Source: Natrialba sp. SSL1 (lineage in GTDB: Archaea > Halobacteriota > Halobacteria > Halobacteriales > Natrialbaceae). From it: 64,000 bases of DNA. Within the stretch, counting starts at the first letter, position 1. Every line of letters begins with the position of its first letter. A program made the position numbers and the translations under genes. The notes beneath the pieces were generated by a model. The model saw only the letters and a program-made list of their open reading frames with translations. It ran no database searches and was not told the DNA's origin. The stretch is from assembly GCF_001861355.1 (NCBI RefSeq), contig NZ_MASN01000018.1, forward strand, positions 62,001 to 126,000, in the 5' to 3' direction. Positions 43,926 to 52,336 of this stretch are shown here, piece by piece.

Positions 43926-45428
43926 ATGTCATTGAACAGCGACACAGCGGTATCTCGATCGGCCGGCGCCGAGACACGCCAGGACGTAACCGTCGATCGC
44001 ACGGAGGTCGACCACCTAAAGCAGTTCGTCGGGTTCGACCGCGAAGACGAACGGGTACTCGAGTCGATGGACGACCTCTTCGAGGATGTCAGTGACGACC
44101 TCGCCGTGGCCTACCACGACGCGATATCGGGGCAGCAAGCTGTCGCCGACGCGATCGATGAGCAGCCGATCAGTGACGACCAGTTTGTCCGAGAGCAGCA
44201 GACGTATCTTCGGGAATTCGGGTGTGGCGAGTACGATCACAACTTCTTCGAACGCCGCGTTGAGTCGGCCAGCATCGATCCGTTCCTCGAGGCTGGACTC
44301 GGGACCTACGTCAGTTCGTTCGGGCTGTACTACGAGCGCATTCTGTCCGAAATCGCAGACGATGTCGCAGCGACGTACACAGCGGGTGATGCCGAGGACG
44401 AGAGTGACGTTACAACCGACACTGTCGAGGAAGCCGTCCAGGAAACCGCATCACGGTCGCTTTCGTTCCTCCGGCTGGCCGCGATGGACCAGCACCTCGC
44501 GGTCGAGACGCGAACTGCGGCGCGGGCGACCCAACTCGAGGAGCACGCCGAGCGACGGGAGACGATTCGGACGGATCTCGAGGACAGTCTCGACGAACTC
44601 GCGACGGTTGCGAACCGGATCAACGACGGGACGGCGGAGATCAGCGATGTTACGGACGAACAGTCGGCCTCGATAGCCGAGATCGCGGGCGAACTCTCCG
44701 ATCTCAGCGCGACCGTCGAGGAGATCGCGTCGAACACGGAGGAGGTGAGCGCGACCACCGAACGCGCGGCGGAGGTCACGACCGAGACGACGGAGACGGC
44801 CAACGAGGCGATTTCGAAGATGCAGCGGGTCAACGACGCGGCCGGAGAGGTCACGTCGGACGTCGAGGAGCTCCGAGAGGGTGTCCAGCGGATCGACGAA
44901 ATCGTGGACGTGATCAACGACATCGCTGACCAGACGAACCTGCTCGCGCTGAACGCCTCGATTGAGGCGGCGACGGCCGGTGAGGCCGGCGACGGCTTCG
45001 CGGTCGTCGCGAACGAGGTCAAATCCTTGGCCGAGGAGTCTCAGGAAGAGGCAGCCACAATCGAACGGATGGTCGATCAAATTCAGGCGGATACCGAGGA
45101 GACGGTCGACAGCCTCGAAGAAGCGAACGAGGAGATCGAAGACGGGGTCGAACTCGTCGAGGAAACCGTCGATAACCTCGACGAGATCGAGTCAGCGATC
45201 GAGGAGTCGGCGTCCGGCATCGACGAGGTTGCGGCCGCGACCGACGATCAGGCTGCGAGTACCGAGGAGGTCGCCAGTATGGCTGATGAAGTGATGCAGA
45301 ACGCAGACGAGATCGCAGCAGAAACGGAGACGCTGGCCGAGGCGAACGAGGACGCAAACGGACAGGTGATGGACATAATCGATGCGCTCGAACGACTTGC
45401 AGAAGTCGAAGAAGCTGCGGATATCTGA
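43926..45428 (+). CDS. Soluble globin-type transducer (HemAT-like) lacking the heme-ligating His
   Basis: 500 residues from the ATG at 43926, no membrane helix. Residues about 30-165 match the globin-coupled sensor domain ([55 protein letters not shown]). The signalling region has the tip [20 protein letters not shown] and two coiled-coil arms, so it feeds CheA. In HemAT the proximal heme His lies 10 residues before the conserved Tyr of the WY[ILM]GA-type motif; here that position is Asp ([13 protein letters not shown]; residue 118), and no nearby His is available. The sensor may not bind heme. Confidence 0.88.
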   Translation: MSLNSDTAVSRSAGAETRQDVTVDRTEVDHLKQFVGFDREDERVLESMDDLFEDVSDDLAVAYHDAISGQQAVADAIDEQPISDDQFVREQQTYLREFGCGEYDHNFFERRVESASIDPFLEAGLGTYVSSFGLYYERILSEIADDVAATYTAGDAEDESDVTTDTVEEAVQETASRSLSFLRLAAMDQHLAVETRTAARATQLEEHAERRETIRTDLEDSLDELATVANRINDGTAEISDVTDEQSASIAEIAGELSDLSATVEEIASNTEEVSATTERAAEVTTETTETANEAISKMQRVNDAAGEVTSDVEELREGVQRIDEIVDVINDIADQTNLLALNASIEAATAGEAGDGFAVVANEVKSLAEESQEEAATIERMVDQIQADTEETVDSLEEANEEIEDGVELVEETVDNLDEIESAIEESASGIDEVAAATDDQAASTEEVASMADEVMQNADEIAAETETLAEANEDANGQVMDIIDALERLAEVEEAADI

Positions 45429-45596
45429 CTACGACTACCACTTTCTCGAGGACCGAGACGCTCTCCCCGTCGGATACTGCGTGGACCGGTAGCTGACCGG
45501 GTCGATAATGTGGCGGCCGACACCAACGTGTGCAGCCCGCATCACTTCCACTGCGGATCCCGCAGGGTTTTTGGGATGGAAAGCCAGGCTCCGAGT

Positions 45597-48266
45597 ATGA
45601 CAGAGGCGACGGGCATCGTCGGGGAGTTCTTCTCGCTCAAGGAGGGCACCGACGCGGAGTTGCTGGCGATGCAGTGTGGCGATTTCTACGAGTTCTTCGG
45701 CGAGGACGCGGAAACGGTCAGCGACGAACTCGATCTCAAAGTATCCCAGAAGTCCTCGCACGGCTCGTCGTACCCGATGGCCGGCGTGCCGCTCGACGAC
45801 CTGACGCCGTATCTCAAGGCCCTGGTCGAGCGCGGCTACCGGGTCGCCGTCGCCGACCAGTACGAAACCGACTCCGGCCACGCGCGAGAGGTCGTTCGCG
45901 TCGTGACGCCCGGGACGCTACTCGAGACGAGCGACGCAGACGCGCAGTATCTGGCGGCGGTGGTCGACGGCGGCTCCGGCTCCGGCTCCGACTCCACGGC
46001 CAACGGCGCGCGCTACGGCCTCGCTTTCGCCGACGTGACCACGGGACGGTTCCTCGTCGCCGAAGCCGCAGACACCGACGAGGCGCTGACGGAACTCTAC
46101 CGTTTCGATCCCGTCGAGGTGCTTCCCGGCCCCGAGAGCCAGACGGACGACGACCTGCTCGGAACCGTCCGAGAGCGCATCGACGCGACGCTGACGCTGC
46201 ACGAGACGGAGGCCTTCGCTCCGAGACGCGCTGATCACACGGTACAGGAACAGTTCGGCAGCGAGACCGTCGACCGACTGGCGGTCGGCGAGGAAGCCAT
46301 CGCCGCCGCGGGCGCGATCCTTTCCTACGTCGAGGAGACCGGCGCGGGCGTGCTCGCCTCGATGACGCGGATCCAGTCCCACCACGGCGACGACCACGTC
46401 ACCCTCGACGCGACGACCCAGCGCAACCTCGAACTGACCGAAACGATGCAGGGCGAGCGCGACGGCTCGCTGTTCGCGACGATCGACCACACCGAGACCA
46501 GCGCCGGCGGCCGACTCCTCAAGGAGTGGCTCCAGCGCCCCCGACGCGCACTCGACACCCTCGAACAGCGCCAGGAGAGCGTCGCCGCGCTCGCCTCGGC
46601 CGCGCTCGCTCGCGACGAGATGCAGGACACGCTCGGTGAGGCCTACGACCTCGCGCGGCTGGCCTCGAAGGCGACCCACGGCAGCGCAGACGCTCGCGAC
46701 CTCGTCGCCGTGCGCGAGACGCTCGCCGTGCTGCCGGCACTCGCGGAGACAATTGAATCGACGCCCGACCTCACCGAATCGCCGCTCGCCGAAATCATCG
46801 ACCGACCGGACCGCGAGACCGCACGCGAGCTTCGGGAGGCACTCGAGAACGCCATCGCTTCGGACCCCCCGTCGACGGTCACCCAGGGCGAACTCTTCCA
46901 GTACGGCTACGACGACGACCTGGACGAGGTCATCGACCGCCACGAGGAGGTCAAGCAGTGGCTCGACACGCTCGCCGAGCGCGAGAAGCGCCAGTACTCC
47001 CTCTCGCACGTCACCGTCGACCGGAACAAGACCGACGGCTACTACATCCAGGTCGGCAAGTCCGCCGCCGACGGCGTCCCCGACCACTACGAGCAGATCA
47101 AGACGCTCAAGAACTCGAAGCGGTTCACGACCGACGAGTTAGCGGAGAAGGAACGCGACGTGCTCCGACTCGAGGAGAAACGAGGGGAACTCGAGTACGA
47201 ACTCTTCGAGGAGCTCCGGGAAGAGGTCGCCGAGCAGGCGGAACTCCTGCAGGATGTGGGGCGGGCGCTCGCGACGGTCGACGCGCTGGCGAGTCTGGCG
47301 ACCCATGCGGCCGAGAACCGGTGGGTCAAGCCCGACCTGCACCACGGTGACGCGCTCGACATCGACCAGGGTCGCCACCCCGTCGTCGAGCAGACGACCG
47401 AGTTCGTCCCGAACGATGTCCGACTGGACGGCGAGCGGCGAGGCTTCCTGGTCGTCACCGGCCCCAACATGTCCGGGAAGTCGACCTACATGCGCCAGGT
47501 CGCCTGTATCGTTCTGCTGGCCCAGATCGGGAGTTTTGTCCCGGCCAAGGAGGCCGATATCGGCCTCGTCGACGGCATCTTCACCCGCGTCGGCGCGCTC
47601 GACGAACTCGCACAGGGCCGGTCGACGTTCATGGTCGAGATGAGTGAACTCTCGAACATCCTCCACGCGGCGACCGACGAGTCGCTGGTCATCCTGGACG
47701 AAGTCGGCCGCGGTACGGCGACGTATGACGGGATTTCGATCGCCTGGGCGGCTACCGAGTACCTGCACAACGAAGTCGCAGCGAAGACGCTGTTCGCAAC
47801 GCACTACCACGAACTGACCGGGCTCGCAGAGAACCTGCCGCGCGTCGCCAACGTCCACATTGCAGCCGACGAACGCGACGGCGACGTGACCTTCCTCCGA
47901 ACCGTTCGGGACGGGCCGACGGATCGTTCGTACGGGATCCACGTCGCCGATCTGGCGGGCGTCCCCGGCCCCGTTGTCGACCGCGCGCAGGACGTTCTCG
48001 AGCGCCTCCGCGAGGAGAAGGCTATCGAGGCGAAGGGCGGAAACACGACCGAGCCTGTCCAGACGGTGTTTGACGTGGGAAGCGGCCAGTTCCGCGGCCC
48101 GGCGAACGCGGACGGTGGTGAACCGGACGACACGACAGACGAGAGTGCGCTCGACCCCGAGACCGAGGCGGTACTCGAGGACCTCGGTGACCTCGACGTG
48201 AACGCGACGCCGCCGGTTGAGCTGATGTCGAAGGTACAGGAGTGGCAAGAGCAGTTGTCCGAGTGA
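45597..48266 (+). CDS. mutS: DNA mismatch repair protein MutS
   Basis: Mismatch sensor ATPase, 889 residues from the ATG at 45597; an ATG at 45576 adds seven residues. The mismatch-reading motif GDFYEFF (near residue 27) is present, so this is a MutS1-type protein rather than MutS5/MutS2. Then the connector, lever and clamp domains, Walker A GPNMSGKST (about 621-629), Walker B LVILDEVGRGTATYDG (about 697) and THYHEL. A small Gly/Ser repeat lies in the connector region (SGSGSDSTA). mutL lies 4.1 kb downstream on the same strand with four genes between. Confidence 0.97.
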   Translation: MTEATGIVGEFFSLKEGTDAELLAMQCGDFYEFFGEDAETVSDELDLKVSQKSSHGSSYPMAGVPLDDLTPYLKALVERGYRVAVADQYETDSGHAREVVRVVTPGTLLETSDADAQYLAAVVDGGSGSGSDSTANGARYGLAFADVTTGRFLVAEAADTDEALTELYRFDPVEVLPGPESQTDDDLLGTVRERIDATLTLHETEAFAPRRADHTVQEQFGSETVDRLAVGEEAIAAAGAILSYVEETGAGVLASMTRIQSHHGDDHVTLDATTQRNLELTETMQGERDGSLFATIDHTETSAGGRLLKEWLQRPRRALDTLEQRQESVAALASAALARDEMQDTLGEAYDLARLASKATHGSADARDLVAVRETLAVLPALAETIESTPDLTESPLAEIIDRPDRETARELREALENAIASDPPSTVTQGELFQYGYDDDLDEVIDRHEEVKQWLDTLAEREKRQYSLSHVTVDRNKTDGYYIQVGKSAADGVPDHYEQIKTLKNSKRFTTDELAEKERDVLRLEEKRGELEYELFEELREEVAEQAELLQDVGRALATVDALASLATHAAENRWVKPDLHHGDALDIDQGRHPVVEQTTEFVPNDVRLDGERRGFLVVTGPNMSGKSTYMRQVACIVLLAQIGSFVPAKEADIGLVDGIFTRVGALDELAQGRSTFMVEMSELSNILHAATDESLVILDEVGRGTATYDGISIAWAATEYLHNEVAAKTLFATHYHELTGLAENLPRVANVHIAADERDGDVTFLRTVRDGPTDRSYGIHVADLAGVPGPVVDRAQDVLERLREEKAIEAKGGNTTEPVQTVFDVGSGQFRGPANADGGEPDDTTDESALDPETEAVLEDLGDLDVNATPPVELMSKVQEWQEQLSE

Positions 48267-48329
48267 GTGCTCGCCAGCGGTGTGTCACATCCATTGTACA
48301 GTCCTTGGGTGTCTGATTTTACATCGGTA

Positions 48330-48338
48330 AATCTATAC
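48330..48338 (+). promoter_or_regulatory. TATA box of the SDR gene
   Basis: AATCTATAC, about 27 bp before the ATG at 48363. Leaderless spacing. Confidence 0.5.
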
Positions 48339-48362
48339 GCCGATTCGCCATTGTATAGCACG

Positions 48363-49163
48363 ATGCACGAACCAGATTATGACGTGACAGGCGAGACCGC
48401 TATCGTCACCGGCGCGAGTCAGGGAATCGGCAAGTCGATCGCGGAGACGCTCGCCGCGAGCGGGGCGAACGTCGCGATCTGTTCGCGCTCGATCGACCGC
48501 GTCGGCCCGGTCGCGGAGGCGATTAACGACGCCGAAGACGTGCCTGGCGAGGCCCTCGCCGTCGAGTGTAACGTCCGCGAGCGCGACCAGGTCCAGTCGT
48601 TCGTCGACGACACCGTCGAGGCGTTCGGCGACATCGACATCCTCGTCAACAACGCCGGCGGCGAGTTCGTCGCGAACTTCGAGGACATCTCGGAGAACGG
48701 CTGGAAGACCATCGTCGACCTCAACCTCCACAGCACGGTTCACTGCACCCAGCTCGCCGGCGAGGTCATGCGCGAGGGCGACGGCGGCACGATCATCAAC
48801 CTCTCGTCGGTTAACGGCCAGCACGCCGCGCCGGGCGAGAGCCACTACAGTGCCTCGAAGGCGGCGATCATCCGACTGACCGAAACGCTCGCAACCGAGT
48901 GGGCCGGCGACGGCATCCGCGTCAACTGCGTCGCACCCGGCCTGATCCAGACCCCTGGCGTCGCCGAAACACTTGGCATCCAGAGCGAGGATATGCCGCC
49001 GCGCGAGAAAACCGAGCGCCGCATCGGCCACACCGAGGAAATCGCCGACGCCGTCCAGTTCCTCGCCAGCCCGGCTGCCTCGTTCATCACCGGCGAGACG
49101 CTGACCGTCAAGGGGACTCCACGCGCCGGGAACTCGATGTCGCAGGACCTGGGACTCGAGTAG
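48363..49163 (+). CDS. Short-chain dehydrogenase/reductase (FabG-like)
   Basis: 266 residues from the ATG at 48363. The cofactor motif TGASQGIGKS, DILVNNAGG, catalytic Ser in NLSSVNGQ and Tyr/Lys in HYSASKAA are intact. After the active site the PGLIQTPGVAE loop covers the substrate; this kind of classical SDR uses NAD(P)H and acts on acyl or sugar-like carbonyls. Substrate undefined. Confidence 0.9.
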   Translation: MHEPDYDVTGETAIVTGASQGIGKSIAETLAASGANVAICSRSIDRVGPVAEAINDAEDVPGEALAVECNVRERDQVQSFVDDTVEAFGDIDILVNNAGGEFVANFEDISENGWKTIVDLNLHSTVHCTQLAGEVMREGDGGTIINLSSVNGQHAAPGESHYSASKAAIIRLTETLATEWAGDGIRVNCVAPGLIQTPGVAETLGIQSEDMPPREKTERRIGHTEEIADAVQFLASPAASFITGETLTVKGTPRAGNSMSQDLGLE

Positions 49164-49219
49164 CTAGTGACGGAGACGGCGTCTCGTGCCCCTCGTACGT
49201 ACGCTACACTGTTTCCTGC

Positions 49220-50107
49220 TCACGTTGACGCGGTACCTGACGTATCCTCGGCGAACTGCTCGCGCAGCCGTGCGATTCGCCGGTGCGTCGGCGGATGCGT
49301 CGAAATCGGCGACAGGGAGTCTGTTGGAACGATACAGAACGCGTTGAAGCCGGCAACCGTCCGGAGGTCTGCATCCGGCGGCGTGGGTTCGCCGTGCAGC
49401 GTCGCGAGGGCGCTCGCGAGGGCGTACGGATCGCCCGTGATCGCGACGGCACCGCGGTCAGCAGCGTACTCGCGATACCGCGACAGGACGAGCGTCCCCG
49501 GCAGGCTGGCGAGATACACCGGGAGCCCGACGAACAGCAGGTAGGTGCCGAGCAGAAACGGCAGCCCGATCAGCCACGAACCGAACGTGAACGTCCGTCT
49601 CGCAGTCGACAGCGCGACCGCCGAGACGACCATCGGGAAGCCGGCGACGGTCATCACTGTCGAGTCGTCGTTCTTGAGGTGTGCGAGTTCGTGCGCGAGG
49701 ACCGCCTCGAGCTCGTCGTCGTCGAGCGCCCGCAGGAGTCCGGTCGTCACGCAGACGACGGTTCTGTTCCCTGTTCCGGCCGAAAGGGCGTTCGGCTCGT
49801 CCGACGGAATCACGGCGACCGGCGGCACCGGGAGGTCGGCCTGGCGAGCCAGCCGCTCGGTGGTGTCGTACAGCAGCGGATACTGCTCGCGGTCGATGGC
49901 GATTGCGTTCGTCGCCCAGTAGGCGATGTAGTCAGCCTGTGAAACGCTCGCCAAGATGATGACGGCAAAGAGCGCACAGGCCACGAGCGCCATCGTCGTC
50001 GACAGCACCGAGAGTACGATCCAGCCGAGGACGGCGTACCCGGCGAGTGTGAGGACGAGCGCCAGTAGCATCCGCCACTGGAGCCGTCTGTCGGCGGACC
50101 AATCCAT
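49220..50107 (-). CDS. HtpX-like M48 membrane metalloprotease
   Basis: 295 residues. Two N-terminal helices (about 13-32, 36-55), the zinc motif HELAHLKNDD, two more helices, and the third ligand Glu in YREYAADRGA. HtpX-type enzymes degrade damaged membrane proteins. Size and order are normal. Convergent with the SDR gene. Confidence 0.9.
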   Translation of the reverse strand: MDWSADRRLQWRMLLALVLTLAGYAVLGWIVLSVLSTTMALVACALFAVIILASVSQADYIAYWATNAIAIDREQYPLLYDTTERLARQADLPVPPVAVIPSDEPNALSAGTGNRTVVCVTTGLLRALDDDELEAVLAHELAHLKNDDSTVMTVAGFPMVVSAVALSTARRTFTFGSWLIGLPFLLGTYLLFVGLPVYLASLPGTLVLSRYREYAADRGAVAITGDPYALASALATLHGEPTPPDADLRTVAGFNAFCIVPTDSLSPISTHPPTHRRIARLREQFAEDTSGTAST

Positions 50108-50260
50108 ACGAGACGGTTACCGACACGAGTCAAATACCTAACTGAACTGGTGCCCGATCGAGTCGCATCGCACGCAGAGCGGGCTACTGCGTGCTGGAGT
50201 GGACCAACGACAGATCTCCTGCAGGCATACGCTTTTACAGATTCCGGAAGACACCCACGT

Positions 50261-51169
50261 ATGACCCTTCGACAGTCACTCACCGGAATCACCTGCCCCA
50301 TCGTTACGCCGTTCGACGAGCGCGGCACCGTCGACGAACGCGCACTCGGAGAGCTACTCGAGTACCTCCTCGCGGGCGACATCGACGGCCTCTTTCCCTG
50401 CGGGACGACCGGCGAGTTCGCCAGCCTGTCACGAGACGAGCGCCGGCGCGTGACCGAACTAACCGTCGAACAGGCCGACGGCGAGGTCCCGGTGCTGGCC
50501 GGCGCAGCCGCGACGAGCGTCGACGACGTCCTCGCCGCCATCGAGGACGCCGCCGCGGTCGGTGCCGACGCTGCGGTTGTCACACCGCCGTATTTCCACA
50601 CGGCGAACGCGCCGGCCGGCAACCAGCGGTTCTTCGAGACCATCGCAGACGAGTCGTCGCTGCCGCTGTTGCTCTACAACATTCCCACCTGCACCGGGCA
50701 GGGAATCGCGCCGGAAACTGTCGCAGCGCTCGCGAGTCGCGACGACGTGCTCGGCCTGAAGGACTCGAGTGGCGACCTCGAATACTTCCTCGAGACGATG
50801 CGCCGGACGGCCGACACCGACGCGGATTCGGACTTTCTCATGCTACAGGGGTACGACGCCCTCCTCGTCCCGGCGCTGCGGATGGGTGCCGACGGCGGCG
50901 TGAACGCGCTCTCGAACGTCGCACCCGAGGCGTACACCGACCTGTACGAGACGGCCACCGGGACTCGAGGAGCGGCGCTTCAAACCGCCGTCACCGACCT
51001 GTTCGATGCCTGCAGCGAGTACGGCTTTGCACCAGTGACGAAGACGGCACTCGAGTACCATGGCGTACTCCCCTCGGATGTGGTTCGGCCGCCGCTCGTA
51101 TCCGTTCCCGACGATGGGCGGGCGGGGATCGAGCAGGCCGTCGACGGTCTCGTACAGTCGGAAGATTGA
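50261..51169 (+). CDS. DapA/NAL-family aldolase, candidate KD(P)G aldolase
   Basis: 302 residues from the ATG at 50261 (MTLRQSLTGI). A (beta/alpha)8 class I aldolase with GTTGEFASL, the Tyr in LYNIPTCTG and the Schiff-base Lys in GLKDSSG. The Arg that in true dihydrodipicolinate synthases follows the Tyr motif (YNVPxRT) is replaced by Cys, which disfavours lysine synthesis. Since kdgK lies 6.2 kb downstream, cleavage of 2-keto-3-deoxy(phospho)gluconate is a reasonable inference. Confidence 0.85.
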   Translation: MTLRQSLTGITCPIVTPFDERGTVDERALGELLEYLLAGDIDGLFPCGTTGEFASLSRDERRRVTELTVEQADGEVPVLAGAAATSVDDVLAAIEDAAAVGADAAVVTPPYFHTANAPAGNQRFFETIADESSLPLLLYNIPTCTGQGIAPETVAALASRDDVLGLKDSSGDLEYFLETMRRTADTDADSDFLMLQGYDALLVPALRMGADGGVNALSNVAPEAYTDLYETATGTRGAALQTAVTDLFDACSEYGFAPVTKTALEYHGVLPSDVVRPPLVSVPDDGRAGIEQAVDGLVQSED

Positions 51170-51196
51170 TACGCCGAAGTGGGGACGTGTTGACAC

Positions 51197-52189
51197 ATGA
51201 GTGGCCCCGAAGCTGACTCGACGACGGGTGTCGGTGGGTTGGCTGATCTGACCGGCTCGTCCGACCAGGCCGATCTGGACATCGGCGTGAGCACGCCTGC
51301 AACCGTTGGACTCTACCTCGCCGTCGTCGCAGTGGGTGTTACCGCGCTCGTCTCGGTCGCCACGGGCGCGACCGCTGAGGTCCTGCTTACCTCCCTTCCG
51401 ACCGCGTTCACGGGAGGGGTACTCGGTGGGATTGTTCTCGCCCGAATTCGACCCACCCTCCTGTTCCGCCTCGGGCGCTTCCGGTGGCGGACGCTCGCCC
51501 TCTGGCTACCCGCGCCGCTCTTTGCCGGCAGCGCACTCGTCCTCGATTCGACGGGGCTCGTTCCAGAAACGGGGCTCACGCTCCTCCTGCTCATCCCGGC
51601 GGCTGGCGTTCTGCTGACGGGACGGCTCGCAGCACACGCCGCACACGATCTCGCCGTCGGTGCGACGGTCGATGACGGAGCGCCGATCATCGAGTGGACG
51701 TGGTACCAGTCGGGACCCAACCCGCCGCTGATTGCACTCGGTGTCGGATCGCTGCTGTTCGCTGGCCTCACGTACGCGCTTTCGGGGTCGAACAGACTCC
51801 CAACTCGGCTCGGCGCGCTCGGTGCGATCAGTCTCCTTCTCGGCTGGGCACCGACCGTTCGACTCCCATCGTCGGGTGACACGCCGACCACGCTGTTCTC
51901 GGTCCCCGACTTCGACTACGCGCGTGCCGAGATTCGTGCCTACGCGGACGGCCTCGTCGTCGAACCACGATTTCGGCCGTCCTACCGGCGCGTCGTCCCC
52001 TGGGACCGACTCACCGGCGTCCGCCTGACCGAAGACCACCTTATTCTCGAGCGGCGCTGGTGGCCGGACATCCGATGTGATCGCGCTGCCATCGACGACG
52101 TGGACGCCGTACTCGAGGCCGTCGAGACGAGCGGCCGAAAACGGGCACAGCGAGTCGACCCAGTCACGGCCGACGAACCGCAATTCTGA
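51197..52189 (+). CDS. Integral membrane protein with C-terminal PH-like domain
   Basis: 330 residues. About eight hydrophobic segments up to residue 225, then a soluble domain with FRPSYRRVVPWDRLTGVRL and DHLILERRWWPDIRC, resembling the bacterial PH/DUF-type modules that follow membrane helices. It begins 27 bp after the aldolase stop, so the two may be co-transcribed. Confidence 0.75.
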   Translation: MSGPEADSTTGVGGLADLTGSSDQADLDIGVSTPATVGLYLAVVAVGVTALVSVATGATAEVLLTSLPTAFTGGVLGGIVLARIRPTLLFRLGRFRWRTLALWLPAPLFAGSALVLDSTGLVPETGLTLLLLIPAAGVLLTGRLAAHAAHDLAVGATVDDGAPIIEWTWYQSGPNPPLIALGVGSLLFAGLTYALSGSNRLPTRLGALGAISLLLGWAPTVRLPSSGDTPTTLFSVPDFDYARAEIRAYADGLVVEPRFRPSYRRVVPWDRLTGVRLTEDHLILERRWWPDIRCDRAAIDDVDAVLEAVETSGRKRAQRVDPVTADEPQF

Positions 52190-52336
52190 CCTCCCTCGAG
52201 CCCCAGTTGGGACCATACGCCGACCGTCATCGTCCGGATCGACATCGGAGTCGTGCTCGCGCCTGTGCTCACACCCGTACACGCACTTGCATTTGCACTC
52301 GAGTCGGTCCGAACTCTCGCCAACTGTGCCCGAACT

